Translations under genes and position numbers: made by a program
Part shown: positions 34,803 through 45,002 of the stretch, piece after piece
How positions within the stretch are numbered: position 1 is the stretch's first letter
Layout of the letters: each line of letters starts with the position of its first letter
Notes under the pieces: model-generated
Database searches by the model: none
What the model was told of the DNA's origin: nothing
The model's input: the letters and a program-made list of their open reading frames with translations, nothing else
Source of the DNA: an uncultured Pelagibacteraceae bacterium
GTDB lineage: Bacteria; Pseudomonadota; Alphaproteobacteria; Pelagibacterales; Pelagibacteraceae
DNA: 64,000 nt
Direction of reading: 5' to 3'
Assembly: GCA_902604055.1 (NCBI GenBank)
Contig: CACKXA010000003.1
Location: 29,880 to 93,879, forward strand

Positions 34803-36421
34803 TTTTTCGAATTGATTTTTGCCGCCTTTATAAATGACGAGAATAAAGGATGTGGTGCTAAAGGTCTAGATTTAAATTCTGGATGAAATTGTACTCCTAT
34901 AAACCAAGGATGATCCTTTAATTCTACAATTTCAGGTAATTTATTATCTGGAGACATTCCTGAAAAAATCATTCCTCTATTTTCAAATTTGTTCTTAAAA
35001 TTAATGTTAACTTCATATCTATGTCGATGTCTTTCATATATTTTTAAAGAATTATAAATTTTGCTTATTTTTGTGTCCTTTTTAAGTCTGGCTTCGTAAC
35101 TACCCAATCGCATTGTTCCTCCTAGATCTTTATCAGTGCCTTTAATTAATTTTCCGTCTTTAGACCATTCACTCATTAATCCAACAACTGAGGCCTTAGA
35201 TGGGCCAAACTCACTTGAGGTAGCATTTTTAAAATTTAATTTATTTCTCGCAAATTCAATAACTGCCATTTGCATTCCAAAACAGATTCCTAAAAAAGGA
35301 ATTTTATTTTTTCTTGCAAAATTTATTGCGGCTATTTTTCCTTCTGTACCTCTTTTGCCAAACCCTCCAGGTATGAGTATTCCAGAAACATTGTTCAACC
35401 TCTTTTTTATTGTGTTTGGTTTTAAATAATCAGACTCTATTCTTACAAGATTTACTTTTAGTTTATTTGCCATTCCCCCATGCGTTAATGCTTCATCTAA
35501 AGATTTATAAGCATCCTTAAGTTCTACATACTTTCCAATAATAGCTATATTTACTTTGTCTTTTGAATTTAAAACTAACTTTGTAATCTTTTTCCATGGT
35601 TCTAAATTTGCTTTCTTCTTGGACTTTATTTTAAAGAAACTTAGTACTCTTTTATCTAATTTCTCTTTATTAAAACTTATAGGAGCCTCGTAAATCGTTC
35701 TTACATCTACTGTTTCTATTACATCATCAATAGAAACATTGCAGAATAAAGAAATTTTCTTTCTTTGATCTAAAGGAATAGATCTTTCTGATCTACAAAT
35801 TATAATATCCGGTTGAATACCAATACTTCTTAATTCTTTTACTGAATGTTGCGTGGGTTTTGTTTTTATTTCATCAGATGCTTTCATATAAGGAACTAAA
35901 GTGAGGTGTATAAATAAAGTATTTTTTCTGCCGAACTCGTTTGAAAATTGCCTTATAGCTTCCAAAAAGGGAAGACTTTCTATGTCTCCAACTGTTCCAC
36001 CAATTTCACAAATAACAAAATCTTCTTTAGCAATATCATTTTTGATAAATTCTTTTATTCTATTAGTTATATGAGGGATTACTTGAACAGTTTTACCTAA
36101 GTATTTGCCCTGGCGCTCTCTTTTTAAAACATCGTTATAGATTTTCCCAGTAGTAATGTTATCAGATTTTTTTGCAGAAATTCCAGAAAATCTTTCGTAA
36201 TGTCCTAAATCTAAATCTGTTTCTGCTCCGTCATCAGTCACAAAGACTTCACCGTGTTGGAAAGGACTCATTGTTCCAGGATCAACATTCAAATAAGGAT
36301 CCAATTTTCTAATTCTAACTTTATAACCTCTTGACTGTAATAAATAAGCCAGTGAGGCAGATGATAATCCTTTGCCTAAAGATGAAACCACGCCGCCAGT
36401 TACGAAAATGTATCGCGCCAT
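34799..36421 (-). CDS. pyrG: CTP synthase
   Basis: This 540-residue enzyme aminates UTP to CTP. The N-terminal synthetase domain begins [13 protein letters not shown] and the C-terminal glutamine amidotransferase has the nucleophile in LGICFGMQ and the GVQFHPEF histidine-glutamate. Normal length; 46 bases separate it from secG upstream. Confidence 0.97.
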   Translation of the reverse strand: MARYIFVTGGVVSSLGKGLSSASLAYLLQSRGYKVRIRKLDPYLNVDPGTMSPFQHGEVFVTDDGAETDLDLGHYERFSGISAKKSDNITTGKIYNDVLKRERQGKYLGKTVQVIPHITNRIKEFIKNDIAKEDFVICEIGGTVGDIESLPFLEAIRQFSNEFGRKNTLFIHLTLVPYMKASDEIKTKPTQHSVKELRSIGIQPDIIICRSERSIPLDQRKKISLFCNVSIDDVIETVDVRTIYEAPISFNKEKLDKRVLSFFKIKSKKKANLEPWKKITKLVLNSKDKVNIAIIGKYVELKDAYKSLDEALTHGGMANKLKVNLVRIESDYLKPNTIKKRLNNVSGILIPGGFGKRGTEGKIAAINFARKNKIPFLGICFGMQMAVIEFARNKLNFKNATSSEFGPSKASVVGLMSEWSKDGKLIKGTDKDLGGTMRLGSYEARLKKDTKISKIYNSLKIYERHRHRYEVNINFKNKFENRGMIFSGMSPDNKLPEIVELKDHPWFIGVQFHPEFKSRPLAPHPLFSSFIKAAKINSKK

Positions 36422-36467
36422 GGAAGCATGTTATACTTTATTATAAACCAAATACAAAGAATTAAAT

Positions 36468-36767
36468 TTATTTTGATTGAGGAATTTGTGGAAGGTTTGA
36501 ATCTTCCTCTTCTTGTTTTTCAAGAACAGATTGTGTTTCACGAAGTTCATCTCTTGAAATAGCAACAATAGCAATACTGCAAATTATAAATAAGGTAGCG
36601 ATTATAGAAGTAAATTTAGTTAGGAAACTTCCGACTGATCTTGCTGACGTGAAATTGTCCTGTGAAACACCTAATCCAAGAGCCCCACCCTCTGACTTTT
36701 GCAAAAGAACAGATATAACCAATATTATTGCTAAAATAATATTAATCATTATTAGTAAACTTTCCAT
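36468..36767 (-). CDS. secG: preprotein translocase subunit SecG
   Basis: This 99-residue inner-membrane protein has two spans (about 4-22 and 51-68) around the conserved QKSEGGALGLG turn, and a hydrophilic acidic tail. It is part of SecYEG. It starts five bases after tpiA, matching the conserved tpiA-secG-pyrG order. Confidence 0.92.
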   Translation of the reverse strand: MESLLIMINIILAIILVISVLLQKSEGGALGLGVSQDNFTSARSVGSFLTKFTSIIATLFIICSIAIVAISRDELRETQSVLEKQEEEDSNLPQIPQSK

Positions 36768-36772
36768 AAATC

Positions 36773-37513
36773 TTATCTATAGTAATTCTTTATTATATCA
36801 ATAAATTTTTTAGAAGATTTTGATGCTCCGCCGATTAAAAACCCATCTAATTCTTTAATTTGACTTAACATATCTACATTATTTGCATCTACTGAGCCTC
36901 CATAAAGAACAGCAGGAGTTTTTTTAAAAATTTTTCTTAAAATGTCTTTGATATAAATGATAGTTTTCAAAAGTTCATTATGATTTGGTATTCTACCTGT
37001 TCCAATAGACCAAATTGGTTCATAAGCAATAATTATATTATTATGATTTATTTTTTTTTCTAATGCATTGTTTAATTGATTTTTTAAAACTTTAAAAGTT
37101 TGATTATTTTTTTTTTGAAATTTATTTTCACCTATACAAAAAATAACTTTTAAATTATTCTTTAAGGCATATTTTACTTTGTCTCTTAACATGTCATCCG
37201 AGTCGCCCTCTGCTCTGTTATCTGAGTGCCCGATTAAAGTATATTTAACTCCAACACTCCTAATCATAAAAGGACTGATTGCAGAAGTATTAGAGGAAAA
37301 GAGATCTTTGTGATAACAATTTTGAGATCCAATCAGTACCTTTTTGCTTTTAAACTTCTTCGCGAAAGACTCTAAAAGAGTATAAGGTGGAGTAATAATA
37401 ATTCGATATTTATTTCTAATTTTGTCTTTAGCTGTAAAAGAATTAATTTTTTTAAGTATATTAATAGATTTAGGAACGCCAAACATTTTCCAATTTCCAA
37501 TAAAATACTTCAT
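36773..37513 (-). CDS. tpiA: triosephosphate isomerase
   Basis: This 246-residue TIM-barrel enzyme interconverts DHAP and glyceraldehyde-3-phosphate. It shows the N-terminal GNWKMFG, a GHSDNRAEGD element in place of the common GHSERR, the catalytic glutamate in YEPIWSIGTG, and VLYGGSVDANN. It leads a minus-strand series and is divergent from the PpiD-like gene. Confidence 0.95.
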   Translation of the reverse strand: MKYFIGNWKMFGVPKSINILKKINSFTAKDKIRNKYRIIITPPYTLLESFAKKFKSKKVLIGSQNCYHKDLFSSNTSAISPFMIRSVGVKYTLIGHSDNRAEGDSDDMLRDKVKYALKNNLKVIFCIGENKFQKKNNQTFKVLKNQLNNALEKKINHNNIIIAYEPIWSIGTGRIPNHNELLKTIIYIKDILRKIFKKTPAVLYGGSVDANNVDMLSQIKELDGFLIGGASKSSKKFIDIIKNYYR

Positions 37514-37579
37514 TATTTGCCTTAATTTAAAATTTGATCTATAGGTGTATTATTTTAAAACACTTATTAAATTATTAAA

Positions 37580-39034
37580 ATGGCAACTTCAATAGGAAAA
37601 TTATCTAAGTCGTTTTTTGTAAAACTTCTCGTAGGTATTATCATTTTACCATTTGTCTTTTGGGGAATGGGAGATGTTTTTAGAGGGGGTAATCAAAATG
37701 TTATTGCCACAATAGACTCAAAAAAAATTAGCACACAAGAGTTTATTGATCATTTGAGAAGGTTAAATTTAAATGAGAAACAAATTAAAAATTTGCCTCA
37801 AACAGACTTAATTGAACAAATATTATCTGAATATATTGGTCGTAAAGTTATGGCGTTAGAAATAGAAAAATCAGGTATCTCTATAAATGATAATTCTCTA
37901 AGGAATATTATTAAAAGTGATAAATTATTTTTTAAAGATAATAAATTTTCAAGAACAGAATATGAAAAATTTTTACTTAAGAGTAGTTTAACTGCTCCAA
38001 ATTTTGAAAAAAATATTGCTGAACAAGAGTCGAGAAGGCAATTTTTAGATTTTATATCAAGTGGAATAGTTGTTCCAGATATTTTAATAACGGAAGCTTT
38101 TAATAAAGAAAATCAAATTAAAACGATAAGATTTATTGATTTAGAAAAACATTATGCGAACTTTAAACCGGCTAAGAAAAAAATTGATGAGATGTATAAT
38201 AAAAATAAGGATTCACTCACAGAGGAATTTAAATCTATTCAATACACTGAAATAACACCACAGAGTTTGTCTGGAAATAGTGATTACGATGAATCTTTCT
38301 TTAAACAATTGGATATTTTAGAAAACAAAGTTTTAGATGGACAATCTTTTGAAGAAACTTCAAAAGAAAATAATTTTGAAGTTACTGTTTTTAAAGATAT
38401 TAATAGAAATAAAAAAGATAGAAATAAAAAAGAAATTAAAAATTTATCAGATAATATTTTCAAAAAGATTTATTCGATTAAAAATGAAAAAACTCCTCAA
38501 GTTTTAAAGATTGATGGTAAATATTATTTAGCTGAAATAATTTCAATATTAAAAGAAAAAAAATCTATCAACGATCCAGATGTTGTAGAACTCATAAAAG
38601 CTCAATTAAAATTTAGATACAAAATTGAATTCAATTCTTCAATAGCAAAAGATCTAAGTCTAGGAGGTTTCGACGGAGTTAAGATAAAAAGTTTTGCAAA
38701 AAAAAATAATTTAGATTTAAGAAACTATGAAATCACCAATTTAAAACAAAATGAAATTTTTAGTGAAGGCATTATAAAAAGAATATTTGCAACTAAAGAT
38801 GGTAGTGTTGATCTTATTACTGATAGTAATTTAACAAAAAATTTCTTAGTACTTGGAGTTAAAACTCAATATAAAACATTAGATAAAAAATCTAAACAGT
38901 TTGAGCAATATGAAGCAAAAGCCCGATTAAATTTAATAAACAATATCTTTAAAACGTACGATGAAGACCTTAATAACAAATACAAAGTTGAGCTCAATAA
39001 GAAAACGATCGATCGTGTGAAAAATTCATTTTAA
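37580..39034 (+). CDS. PpiD/SurA-like membrane-anchored periplasmic chaperone
   Basis: This 484-residue protein has an N-terminal membrane span (about 12-30) and a SurA-N-type chaperone domain (ATIDSKKISTQEFIDHLRRL), followed by a PpiC-like region that is weakly conserved. It resembles alphaproteobacterial PpiD-like proteins located before trpE. Folding assistance for exported proteins is inferred. The prolyl isomerase active site is not evident by eye, so it may be a chaperone only. It overlaps trpE by one base. Confidence 0.8.
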   Translation: MATSIGKLSKSFFVKLLVGIIILPFVFWGMGDVFRGGNQNVIATIDSKKISTQEFIDHLRRLNLNEKQIKNLPQTDLIEQILSEYIGRKVMALEIEKSGISINDNSLRNIIKSDKLFFKDNKFSRTEYEKFLLKSSLTAPNFEKNIAEQESRRQFLDFISSGIVVPDILITEAFNKENQIKTIRFIDLEKHYANFKPAKKKIDEMYNKNKDSLTEEFKSIQYTEITPQSLSGNSDYDESFFKQLDILENKVLDGQSFEETSKENNFEVTVFKDINRNKKDRNKKEIKNLSDNIFKKIYSIKNEKTPQVLKIDGKYYLAEIISILKEKKSINDPDVVELIKAQLKFRYKIEFNSSIAKDLSLGGFDGVKIKSFAKKNNLDLRNYEITNLKQNEIFSEGIIKRIFATKDGSVDLITDSNLTKNFLVLGVKTQYKTLDKKSKQFEQYEAKARLNLINNIFKTYDEDLNNKYKVELNKKTIDRVKNSF

Positions 39035-40491
39035 TGAAAATTAACTCTAGCTTAAATAAGTTTAGAAATAATCATATAAAAAAAAGGCATCAAATTTTAT
39101 TTACTTCAAGAAAATGTAAAGACTATTTTAAGATAGAAAATTTATTTAAATTTTTACTAGCCGAAAAAAATAGTTTTATTTTTGAGTCTGTAGAAAAAGG
39201 ACTAAAAAAAGGTCGTTACACCATTATAGGTCTAAATCCTGATAAAGTTTGGGATGTGAATAAAAAAACAATAACTATAAGCACTCCTAATAAAACAAAA
39301 AAAATAAAAGCAAAACCATTAGCTTTCATCAATAAATTGATTAATGATTTTGACATGAAAATTCCAAAAGAGCTTCCTAATATGTCCTCAATGCTTGTAG
39401 GTTATTTTTCTTATGACATAATACGTTATATAGAAAATATTCCTGATGGATGTAAAGATGATTTAAAAATTCCTGACATTAGAATATCTAGACCTAGAAA
39501 TTTAGTCATTCATGATAATATAAAAAAGAAGATTTACTATATAGAAAATATTTATTCTGACTATAAAATTAAAAATTATAAAGAGTTTTATGAATCTATA
39601 ATCAGTAAATTTAAATTATATGAAAATTATGAAAATATTAGGTTGCCAGAAGAATTTACCTATAAAAAAAATAAGAATTTAATAAAATCAAATACTTCAA
39701 AAAAACAATTTACATCTTTAGTAAAAAAAGCAAAAAAATACATAAAAAAAGGTGATATTTTTCAAGTCGTTATCAGTCAACGTTTTGAAAGAAAAATAGA
39801 AAAAAAGCCAATCGAGATTTACAATTTTCTGAGAAAATCTAATCCTTCTCCGTTTATGTTTTATTTTAATTACGAAAATTTTAATGTACTTGGAAGTAGT
39901 CCAGAAATTTTAGTTAGATTAAGAAAAAATAAAGTAACTATAAGACCTATTGCTGGAACTAGACCAAGAGGGAAAAATTTAAATGAGGATAAAAAATATC
40001 AAAAAGATTTGCTTAAAGATAAAAAAGAATTAGCAGAGCACCTTATGCTTCTTGACCTTGGTAGAAATGATGTCGGTAAGGTCGTTAAAACTAATTCTGT
40101 AAAAGTTACTGAAAAATTTAAAGTTGAAAAGTACTCACATGTCATGCATATCGTTTCTAATGTTGTGGGTAAGTTTAACAAAAAGTTTTCACTTTTTGAG
40201 ACTTTATTATCTGGTTTCCCCGCTGGCACCGTCAGTGGAGCTCCTAAGATTAGAGCAATGGAAATTATTGATGAATTAGAGAAAAATAAAAGAAAATTAT
40301 ATGCTGGTGGTATTGGTTATTTTACTCCTAATAATGAATTTGATACATGCATCGCTTTAAGAACTGCTTTAATTAAAAACAATAAGTTATATGTACAAGC
40401 TGGTGCAGGAGTAGTTGCTGATAGTAAGCCAGAAAAAGAGTATGCTGAAACAATTAATAAAGCAAAAGCCTTAATGAAAGCCGTAGATTAA
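39034..40491 (+). CDS. trpE: anthranilate synthase component I
   Basis: This 485-residue enzyme makes anthranilate from chorismate with TrpG. The chorismate-binding C-terminal domain contains GDIFQVVISQRF, SPSPFMFYF, PIAGTRPRG, LDLGRNDVG and SGFPAGTVSGAPKIRAMEII. No obvious leader peptide with Trp codons precedes it, because it is coupled to the PpiD-like gene. Followed immediately by trpG. Confidence 0.96.
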   Translation: MKINSSLNKFRNNHIKKRHQILFTSRKCKDYFKIENLFKFLLAEKNSFIFESVEKGLKKGRYTIIGLNPDKVWDVNKKTITISTPNKTKKIKAKPLAFINKLINDFDMKIPKELPNMSSMLVGYFSYDIIRYIENIPDGCKDDLKIPDIRISRPRNLVIHDNIKKKIYYIENIYSDYKIKNYKEFYESIISKFKLYENYENIRLPEEFTYKKNKNLIKSNTSKKQFTSLVKKAKKYIKKGDIFQVVISQRFERKIEKKPIEIYNFLRKSNPSPFMFYFNYENFNVLGSSPEILVRLRKNKVTIRPIAGTRPRGKNLNEDKKYQKDLLKDKKELAEHLMLLDLGRNDVGKVVKTNSVKVTEKFKVEKYSHVMHIVSNVVGKFNKKFSLFETLLSGFPAGTVSGAPKIRAMEIIDELEKNKRKLYAGGIGYFTPNNEFDTCIALRTALIKNNKLYVQAGAGVVADSKPEKEYAETINKAKALMKAVD

Positions 40492-41058
40492 ATGAGAATT
40501 TTATTAATAGATAATTACGATAGTTTTACATATAATTTATATCACTATATTGCAAAATATAAAAAAAAAGTAGACGTCATAAGAAATGACCAGATAGATT
40601 CAAAAAAAATTTTAAGAAGAAAGTATAACAAAATAGTAATTTCTCCTGGACCAGGAAATCCCGATCAAGCGGGCAATTGCTTGAGTATAGTAAAAGAGCT
40701 TTATAAAAAGATACCTATACTAGGAGTGTGTCTAGGACACCAAGTTATAGGCCAAGCTTTCGGTGGTAAAATTGTTCAAGCAAAAAATTTAATGCACGGA
40801 AAAACAAGTAAAATAAAACACAACAAAAAAGGATTATTTAACAATATTAAAAATAATTTTGAGGCTACAAGATACCATAGTCTTATAGTAGATCGAAAAA
40901 AATTTCCAAAAGACCTAATTGTAACTGCAGAGACCAAAAATAAAACTATTATGGGATTGATGCATAAATCCTATAATGTTCACGGTTTTCAGTTCCACCC
41001 AGAAAGTATAAGTACAAAAGAAGGGATGAAATTAATTCAAAATTTTATAACTAATTAA
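40492..41058 (+). CDS. trpG: anthranilate synthase component II (glutamine amidotransferase)
   Basis: This is a 188-residue class I amidotransferase supplying ammonia to TrpE. It starts LLIDNYDSFTYNLYHYI, has the oxyanion element SPGPGNP, the nucleophile in GVCLGHQ and the GFQFHPES catalytic pair. The start codon directly follows the trpE stop. Depending on the organism, such proteins also serve folate synthesis (PabA). Confidence 0.95.
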   Translation: MRILLIDNYDSFTYNLYHYIAKYKKKVDVIRNDQIDSKKILRRKYNKIVISPGPGNPDQAGNCLSIVKELYKKIPILGVCLGHQVIGQAFGGKIVQAKNLMHGKTSKIKHNKKGLFNNIKNNFEATRYHSLIVDRKKFPKDLIVTAETKNKTIMGLMHKSYNVHGFQFHPESISTKEGMKLIQNFITN

Positions 41059-41059
41059 T

Positions 41060-42055
41060 ATGTCAAATCTAATCGAAAATTTAAAAAAAGAACAAAATCT
41101 ATCATTTGCTGAAAGTAAAATGCTTTTTTCTGATTTAATGGAAGGAAAATATGATGAGAACGAAATAATTGAAATATTAGAAGCTTTAATTAAAAAAGGT
41201 GAAACTAAAGATGAATTAGCAGGTGGAATTTTTGTTTTAAGAGATAAAGCAAAAAAGGTAAATACTGATCACAATACAATAGATACTTGTGGCACAGGAG
41301 GAGACGGGCAGAATTCTCTTAATATATCTACAGCATCAGCAATTGTTTTGGCTAGCTTGGGCGTAAAAGTTGCAAAACATGGAAACAAAGCTGTTTCATC
41401 AAATTGTGGGTCAGCAGATGTTTTAGAAGCTCTAAACATAAATATTAATTTAGAACCTAAAGAAGTTGAAGCAAATATTAAGAAATTCAATTTTGCTTTT
41501 ATGTTTGCCCCAAATTACCATTCAGCTATGAAATACGTTGGGCCTGCAAGAAAAAAAATGGCAAAAAAAACTATATTTAATTTAATTGGTCCTCTAAGTA
41601 GTCCAGCTCAAGTCAAGAGACAAGTAATTGGTGTTTATGATAAAAAATGGATGAGACCTTTTGCAGAAGCTTTAAAAGAAAATCTAGTTAAACACGCATA
41701 TATTGTTCATAGTGAAGATGGTATGGATGAAATATCTCCTTTCGCCAAAACGAATATTGTAGAATTAAATGATAATAAAATAATTGAATTTACAATAGAT
41801 CCAAAAGAACTTGGTTTGAATGTAAAAAATAAAAATAATTTAAAAGGTAAAAATGCTCCTTATAATGCATTAAAAACAATAGAAATCTTTAAAGGTCAAT
41901 TTAATGAATTTTCAGCTGCTGTTTCTTTAAATGTAGCAGCTGGTTTAATAGTTGCTGGAGAAGAAAATGATTTTAAAAATGCATTTGAAAAAGCTTCTAA
42001 GCATCTATCATCTGGTGATGTTTTTCAACATTTAAATAAATTACAATCACTTTAA
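41060..42055 (+). CDS. trpD: anthranilate phosphoribosyltransferase
   Basis: This 331-residue enzyme attaches phosphoribose to anthranilate. It has the PRPP-binding DTCGTGGDGQNSLNIST near residue 79, KHGNKAVSSNCGSADVLEAL near 111, and NLIGPLSSPA near 174. Overlaps trpC by one base. Confidence 0.96.
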   Translation: MSNLIENLKKEQNLSFAESKMLFSDLMEGKYDENEIIEILEALIKKGETKDELAGGIFVLRDKAKKVNTDHNTIDTCGTGGDGQNSLNISTASAIVLASLGVKVAKHGNKAVSSNCGSADVLEALNININLEPKEVEANIKKFNFAFMFAPNYHSAMKYVGPARKKMAKKTIFNLIGPLSSPAQVKRQVIGVYDKKWMRPFAEALKENLVKHAYIVHSEDGMDEISPFAKTNIVELNDNKIIEFTIDPKELGLNVKNKNNLKGKNAPYNALKTIEIFKGQFNEFSAAVSLNVAAGLIVAGEENDFKNAFEKASKHLSSGDVFQHLNKLQSL

Positions 42056-42849
42056 TGACAAATATTCTCAAAAAGATTATAGAAGATAAAAAAGATACAT
42101 TGAGTCTCATTAAAAGAGATAATTCCCTAAGCTCTATTGAAGAAAAAATAAAAAATTTAAATTTTTTTCTAGATTTTAAAGATACAATTAAAAATAATAA
42201 AGGTATTTCTTTAATCTCTGAAATAAAAAAAGCAAGCCCATCAGCGGGTATAATTGTTAAAGATTATAATCACTTGAATATTGCTAAAATTTATGTAGAA
42301 AGTGGTGCTACTTGTTTATCTGTTCTTACTGAAGAAAAACATTTTCAAGGTAAATTAGAGCATATTCAGGATATTAAAAATGAGTTAAAGATACCAGTTC
42401 TGGCTAAAGATTTTTTTATTGACCCATATCAAGTATCTTTTTCAAAAAGTTTTGGATGTGACTGTATCTTGATTATTATTGCTGCTCTTAATGGTAAACA
42501 GGCAGATGAAATTTATTCCGAAGCTTTAAGACACAACTTGTCTGTAATAGTAGAAGTTCATGATCATAAAGAAGCTGAAACAGCTCTTAAATATGATAGA
42601 GCATTAATTGGTATTAATAATAGAAATTTGAAAACTCTCGAAGTGTCAATAAATAATACAATATCTATTTTTGAAACTTTAAAAAGTCACAAAGAGCCAC
42701 TAATCTCTGAAAGTGGTATCAAAAATGAAAATGATGCAAAATATATTTTTGAAAAGACGGGAATTAAAAACTTTCTTATTGGAGAATCACTTCTAAATTC
42801 TAACAATCCAAAGGATTTGATTAATAGATTTAATCAAATTGACCAATAA
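42055..42849 (+). CDS. trpC: indole-3-glycerol phosphate synthase
   Basis: This is a 264-residue TIM-barrel enzyme of tryptophan synthesis, with SEIKKASPSAGII, LSVLTEEKHFQG, VLAKDFFIDPYQV, GINNRNLKT and SESGIKNENDA motifs. It closes the trpEGDC block; trpF, trpB and trpA are not in the window. The alphaproteobacterial order continues to lexA, though the moaC/moeA genes often found between are missing. Confidence 0.96.
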   Translation: MTNILKKIIEDKKDTLSLIKRDNSLSSIEEKIKNLNFFLDFKDTIKNNKGISLISEIKKASPSAGIIVKDYNHLNIAKIYVESGATCLSVLTEEKHFQGKLEHIQDIKNELKIPVLAKDFFIDPYQVSFSKSFGCDCILIIIAALNGKQADEIYSEALRHNLSVIVEVHDHKEAETALKYDRALIGINNRNLKTLEVSINNTISIFETLKSHKEPLISESGIKNENDAKYIFEKTGIKNFLIGESLLNSNNPKDLINRFNQIDQ

Positions 42850-42882
42850 AATTGGGCTTTATAAAGCGTTGTAATTTAAATA

Positions 42883-42897
42883 GAACTTTTATAGAAC
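42883..42897 (+). promoter_or_regulatory. LexA box (alphaproteobacterial GAAC-N7-GAAC type)
   Basis: GAAC (42883-42886), seven bases, GAAC (42894-42897) matches the direct-repeat SOS box GTTC-N7-GTTC in reverse orientation. It lies 22-37 bases before the lexA start, so autoregulation of lexA is expected. Confidence 0.88.
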
Positions 42898-42903
42898 ATA
42901 GAT

Positions 42904-42918
42904 GTACGAGGTTTGTTC
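42904..42918 (+). promoter_or_regulatory. second, imperfect LexA box
   Basis: GTAC (42904-42907), seven bases, GTTC (42915-42918) is a one-mismatch GTTC-N7-GTTC repeat ending one base before the lexA start codon. With the upstream box it makes a tandem operator. Confidence 0.55.
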
Positions 42919-42919
42919 T

Positions 42920-43594
42920 ATGCTAACAAAAAAACAAAAAAACTTATTAATTTTTATTAATAAAAAAATTAGATCAACGGGTATTTCTCCTTCTTATGAG
43001 GAGATGAAAAATTCACTCAACCTAAAGTCGAAATCGGGTATACACAGACTTATTTCTGCTCTAGAAGAAAGAGGTTTTGTTAAGAGATTGGCACACAAAG
43101 CTAGAGCTTTAGAAGTGGTTAAATTACCTGAGAATGCTAGCGCCAATGATATTTTTAATACTTTTACACCTAGTGTAATTAAAGGTGGCTTAGATAAAAA
43201 TAACAATAAATCTACAGACGTTTCTGTTTTAGGAAGTATAGCTGCAGGAACACCTATTGAGGCGATTCAACAAGAAGTTGATAGAGTTGCTTTACCAGAA
43301 GATTTACAAAACAATGGTGAACACTATGGTTTAAAAGTCAAAGGTGACTCAATGGTAGAAGCGGGAATTAATGATGGGGATACTGTAATTGTGAAAAAGA
43401 CTTCTAATGTAGATAGCGGTCAAATCGCAGTGGTCCTAATCGATGATCAAGAGGCGACTTTAAAAAGAATTAGAAAAAAAGGGAATACTATAGCTCTTGA
43501 AGCTGCCAATCGTAATTACGGAACTAAAATATACGCGGCAAATAGAATAAAAATTCAAGGTAAACTTGTTTCTTTATATAGAAACTTTCATTAA
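42920..43594 (+). CDS. lexA: SOS repressor LexA
   Basis: This 224-residue repressor starts at ATG 42920; the longer frame would begin inside the operator region. The N-terminal winged helix has SPSYEEM and KSGIHRLISALEERG. The self-cleavage site is Ala109-Gly110, with catalytic Ser144 (GDSMVEAG) and Lys182 (TLKRI). DNA damage sensing through RecA is inferred from the family. gltX follows after 19 bases. Confidence 0.96.
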   Translation: MLTKKQKNLLIFINKKIRSTGISPSYEEMKNSLNLKSKSGIHRLISALEERGFVKRLAHKARALEVVKLPENASANDIFNTFTPSVIKGGLDKNNNKSTDVSVLGSIAAGTPIEAIQQEVDRVALPEDLQNNGEHYGLKVKGDSMVEAGINDGDTVIVKKTSNVDSGQIAVVLIDDQEATLKRIRKKGNTIALEAANRNYGTKIYAANRIKIQGKLVSLYRNFH

Positions 43595-43613
43595 AATAGT
43601 CTAATTAATTCAA

Positions 43614-45002
43614 ATGTCTTTTATTTGTAGGTTTGCGCCCTCTCCTACTGGGCCTCTTCATGTAGGTGGTGTTAGAACAGCTTTATTTAATTGGCTTCTT
43701 GCTAAAAAAAATAAAGGTAAATATTTTTTAAGAATTGAAGATACAGATAAAGAACGATCTAAAGACGAGTTTATAAAACAAATAATTTCATCGTTAGCTT
43801 GGCTAGGTATAGAGCACGATGGTAAAGAATACATACAATCTAAAAATATAGACAAACACGTTGCTTTGGCTGAGGAACTTATAAAAAAAGGTTTTGCCTA
43901 TGAATGCTATTGCTCAGAAGAAGAAATTAATGAACAAAAAGAAAAATGTAAAAAACAGGGTATTCCTTATGTTTATAATAGAAAATGGAGAGATGCTAAG
44001 GATCTTCAAATTCCTAAGGATGTTAAACCAGTTATAAGATTTAAAAGCAAAATTTCAGGTAACACAACAATAAAAGATTTAGTACAAGGAGATAGAAATA
44101 TTTCAAACTCTACTATAGAAGATTTTATTATCTTAAGAAAAGATAAATCCCCTACTTATCAATTATCTGCAACCGCAGATGATCATGAAATGAAAATAAC
44201 ACACGTCATAAGAGGTGATGACCATATGATAAATTCATTTAAACAAAAACAAATATATGAAGCAATGGGATGGGACGTTCCTAATTTTGCTCATATACCA
44301 TTAATACATAGTGAACAGGGTAAAAAACTTTCAAAAAGAGATAACGCTTCTACACTGGAGGGATATGTAAAAATTGGAATTATTTCAGATGCTTTGAGAA
44401 ATTATTTATTAAGATTAGGATGGTCTTACAAAGATAAAGAGATTTTTACTAAACAAGAAAGTATAGATTTATTTGATTTAAGTGGTGTTGGTAAATCTCC
44501 TTCAAAACTTGATATGAATAGAATTTATTCTATAAATGAAACATACATAAAAACGATTGATGAAAAGGATTTATTTAATTTTTTCAAAGAATATGTGTCA
44601 AAATACAAAAAACCAATTGATCAATTAAAAGAGGGTATCCTCTTAAAATCGATGAGTTTTTTAAAGAATAAAGCAAAAACCTTAGAAGATATTTGGATCA
44701 ATGCTCAGTACATTATTAATGATAAGGTTGAGATTGGCTCAGATGATAAGAAGCTTATCGACGAATTATCTAAGAAAATAATAAAAGATTTTGTAGCTGA
44801 GTATGAAAAACTTTCTTCATTATCAAGAGAAACTTTAGAACCTATAATTAAATCTTTAATTGATAAGCATAAAACTAACTTTAAAGGTATAGGACAACCT
44901 TTAAGAATAGCATTAGTTGGTTCAAAATATGGACCTGGGCTTTACGATGTTATTTTATCCTTAGATAAAGCCGAAGTAGTTAAAAGGATAAATCAAATTT
45001 AA
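43614..45002 (+). CDS. gltX: glutamyl-tRNA synthetase
   Basis: This 462-residue class I synthetase has the HIGH-equivalent SPTGPLHVGGVRTALFNWL at the N-terminus and the KMSKS-equivalent KKLSKRDNAS near residue 242. A cysteine cluster (CYCSEEEINEQKEKC) follows the active-site half. In SAR11-like genomes a single GltX may also charge tRNA-Gln. It is directly followed by the nuclease ATG. Confidence 0.95.
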   Translation: MSFICRFAPSPTGPLHVGGVRTALFNWLLAKKNKGKYFLRIEDTDKERSKDEFIKQIISSLAWLGIEHDGKEYIQSKNIDKHVALAEELIKKGFAYECYCSEEEINEQKEKCKKQGIPYVYNRKWRDAKDLQIPKDVKPVIRFKSKISGNTTIKDLVQGDRNISNSTIEDFIILRKDKSPTYQLSATADDHEMKITHVIRGDDHMINSFKQKQIYEAMGWDVPNFAHIPLIHSEQGKKLSKRDNASTLEGYVKIGIISDALRNYLLRLGWSYKDKEIFTKQESIDLFDLSGVGKSPSKLDMNRIYSINETYIKTIDEKDLFNFFKEYVSKYKKPIDQLKEGILLKSMSFLKNKAKTLEDIWINAQYIINDKVEIGSDDKKLIDELSKKIIKDFVAEYEKLSSLSRETLEPIIKSLIDKHKTNFKGIGQPLRIALVGSKYGPGLYDVILSLDKAEVVKRINQI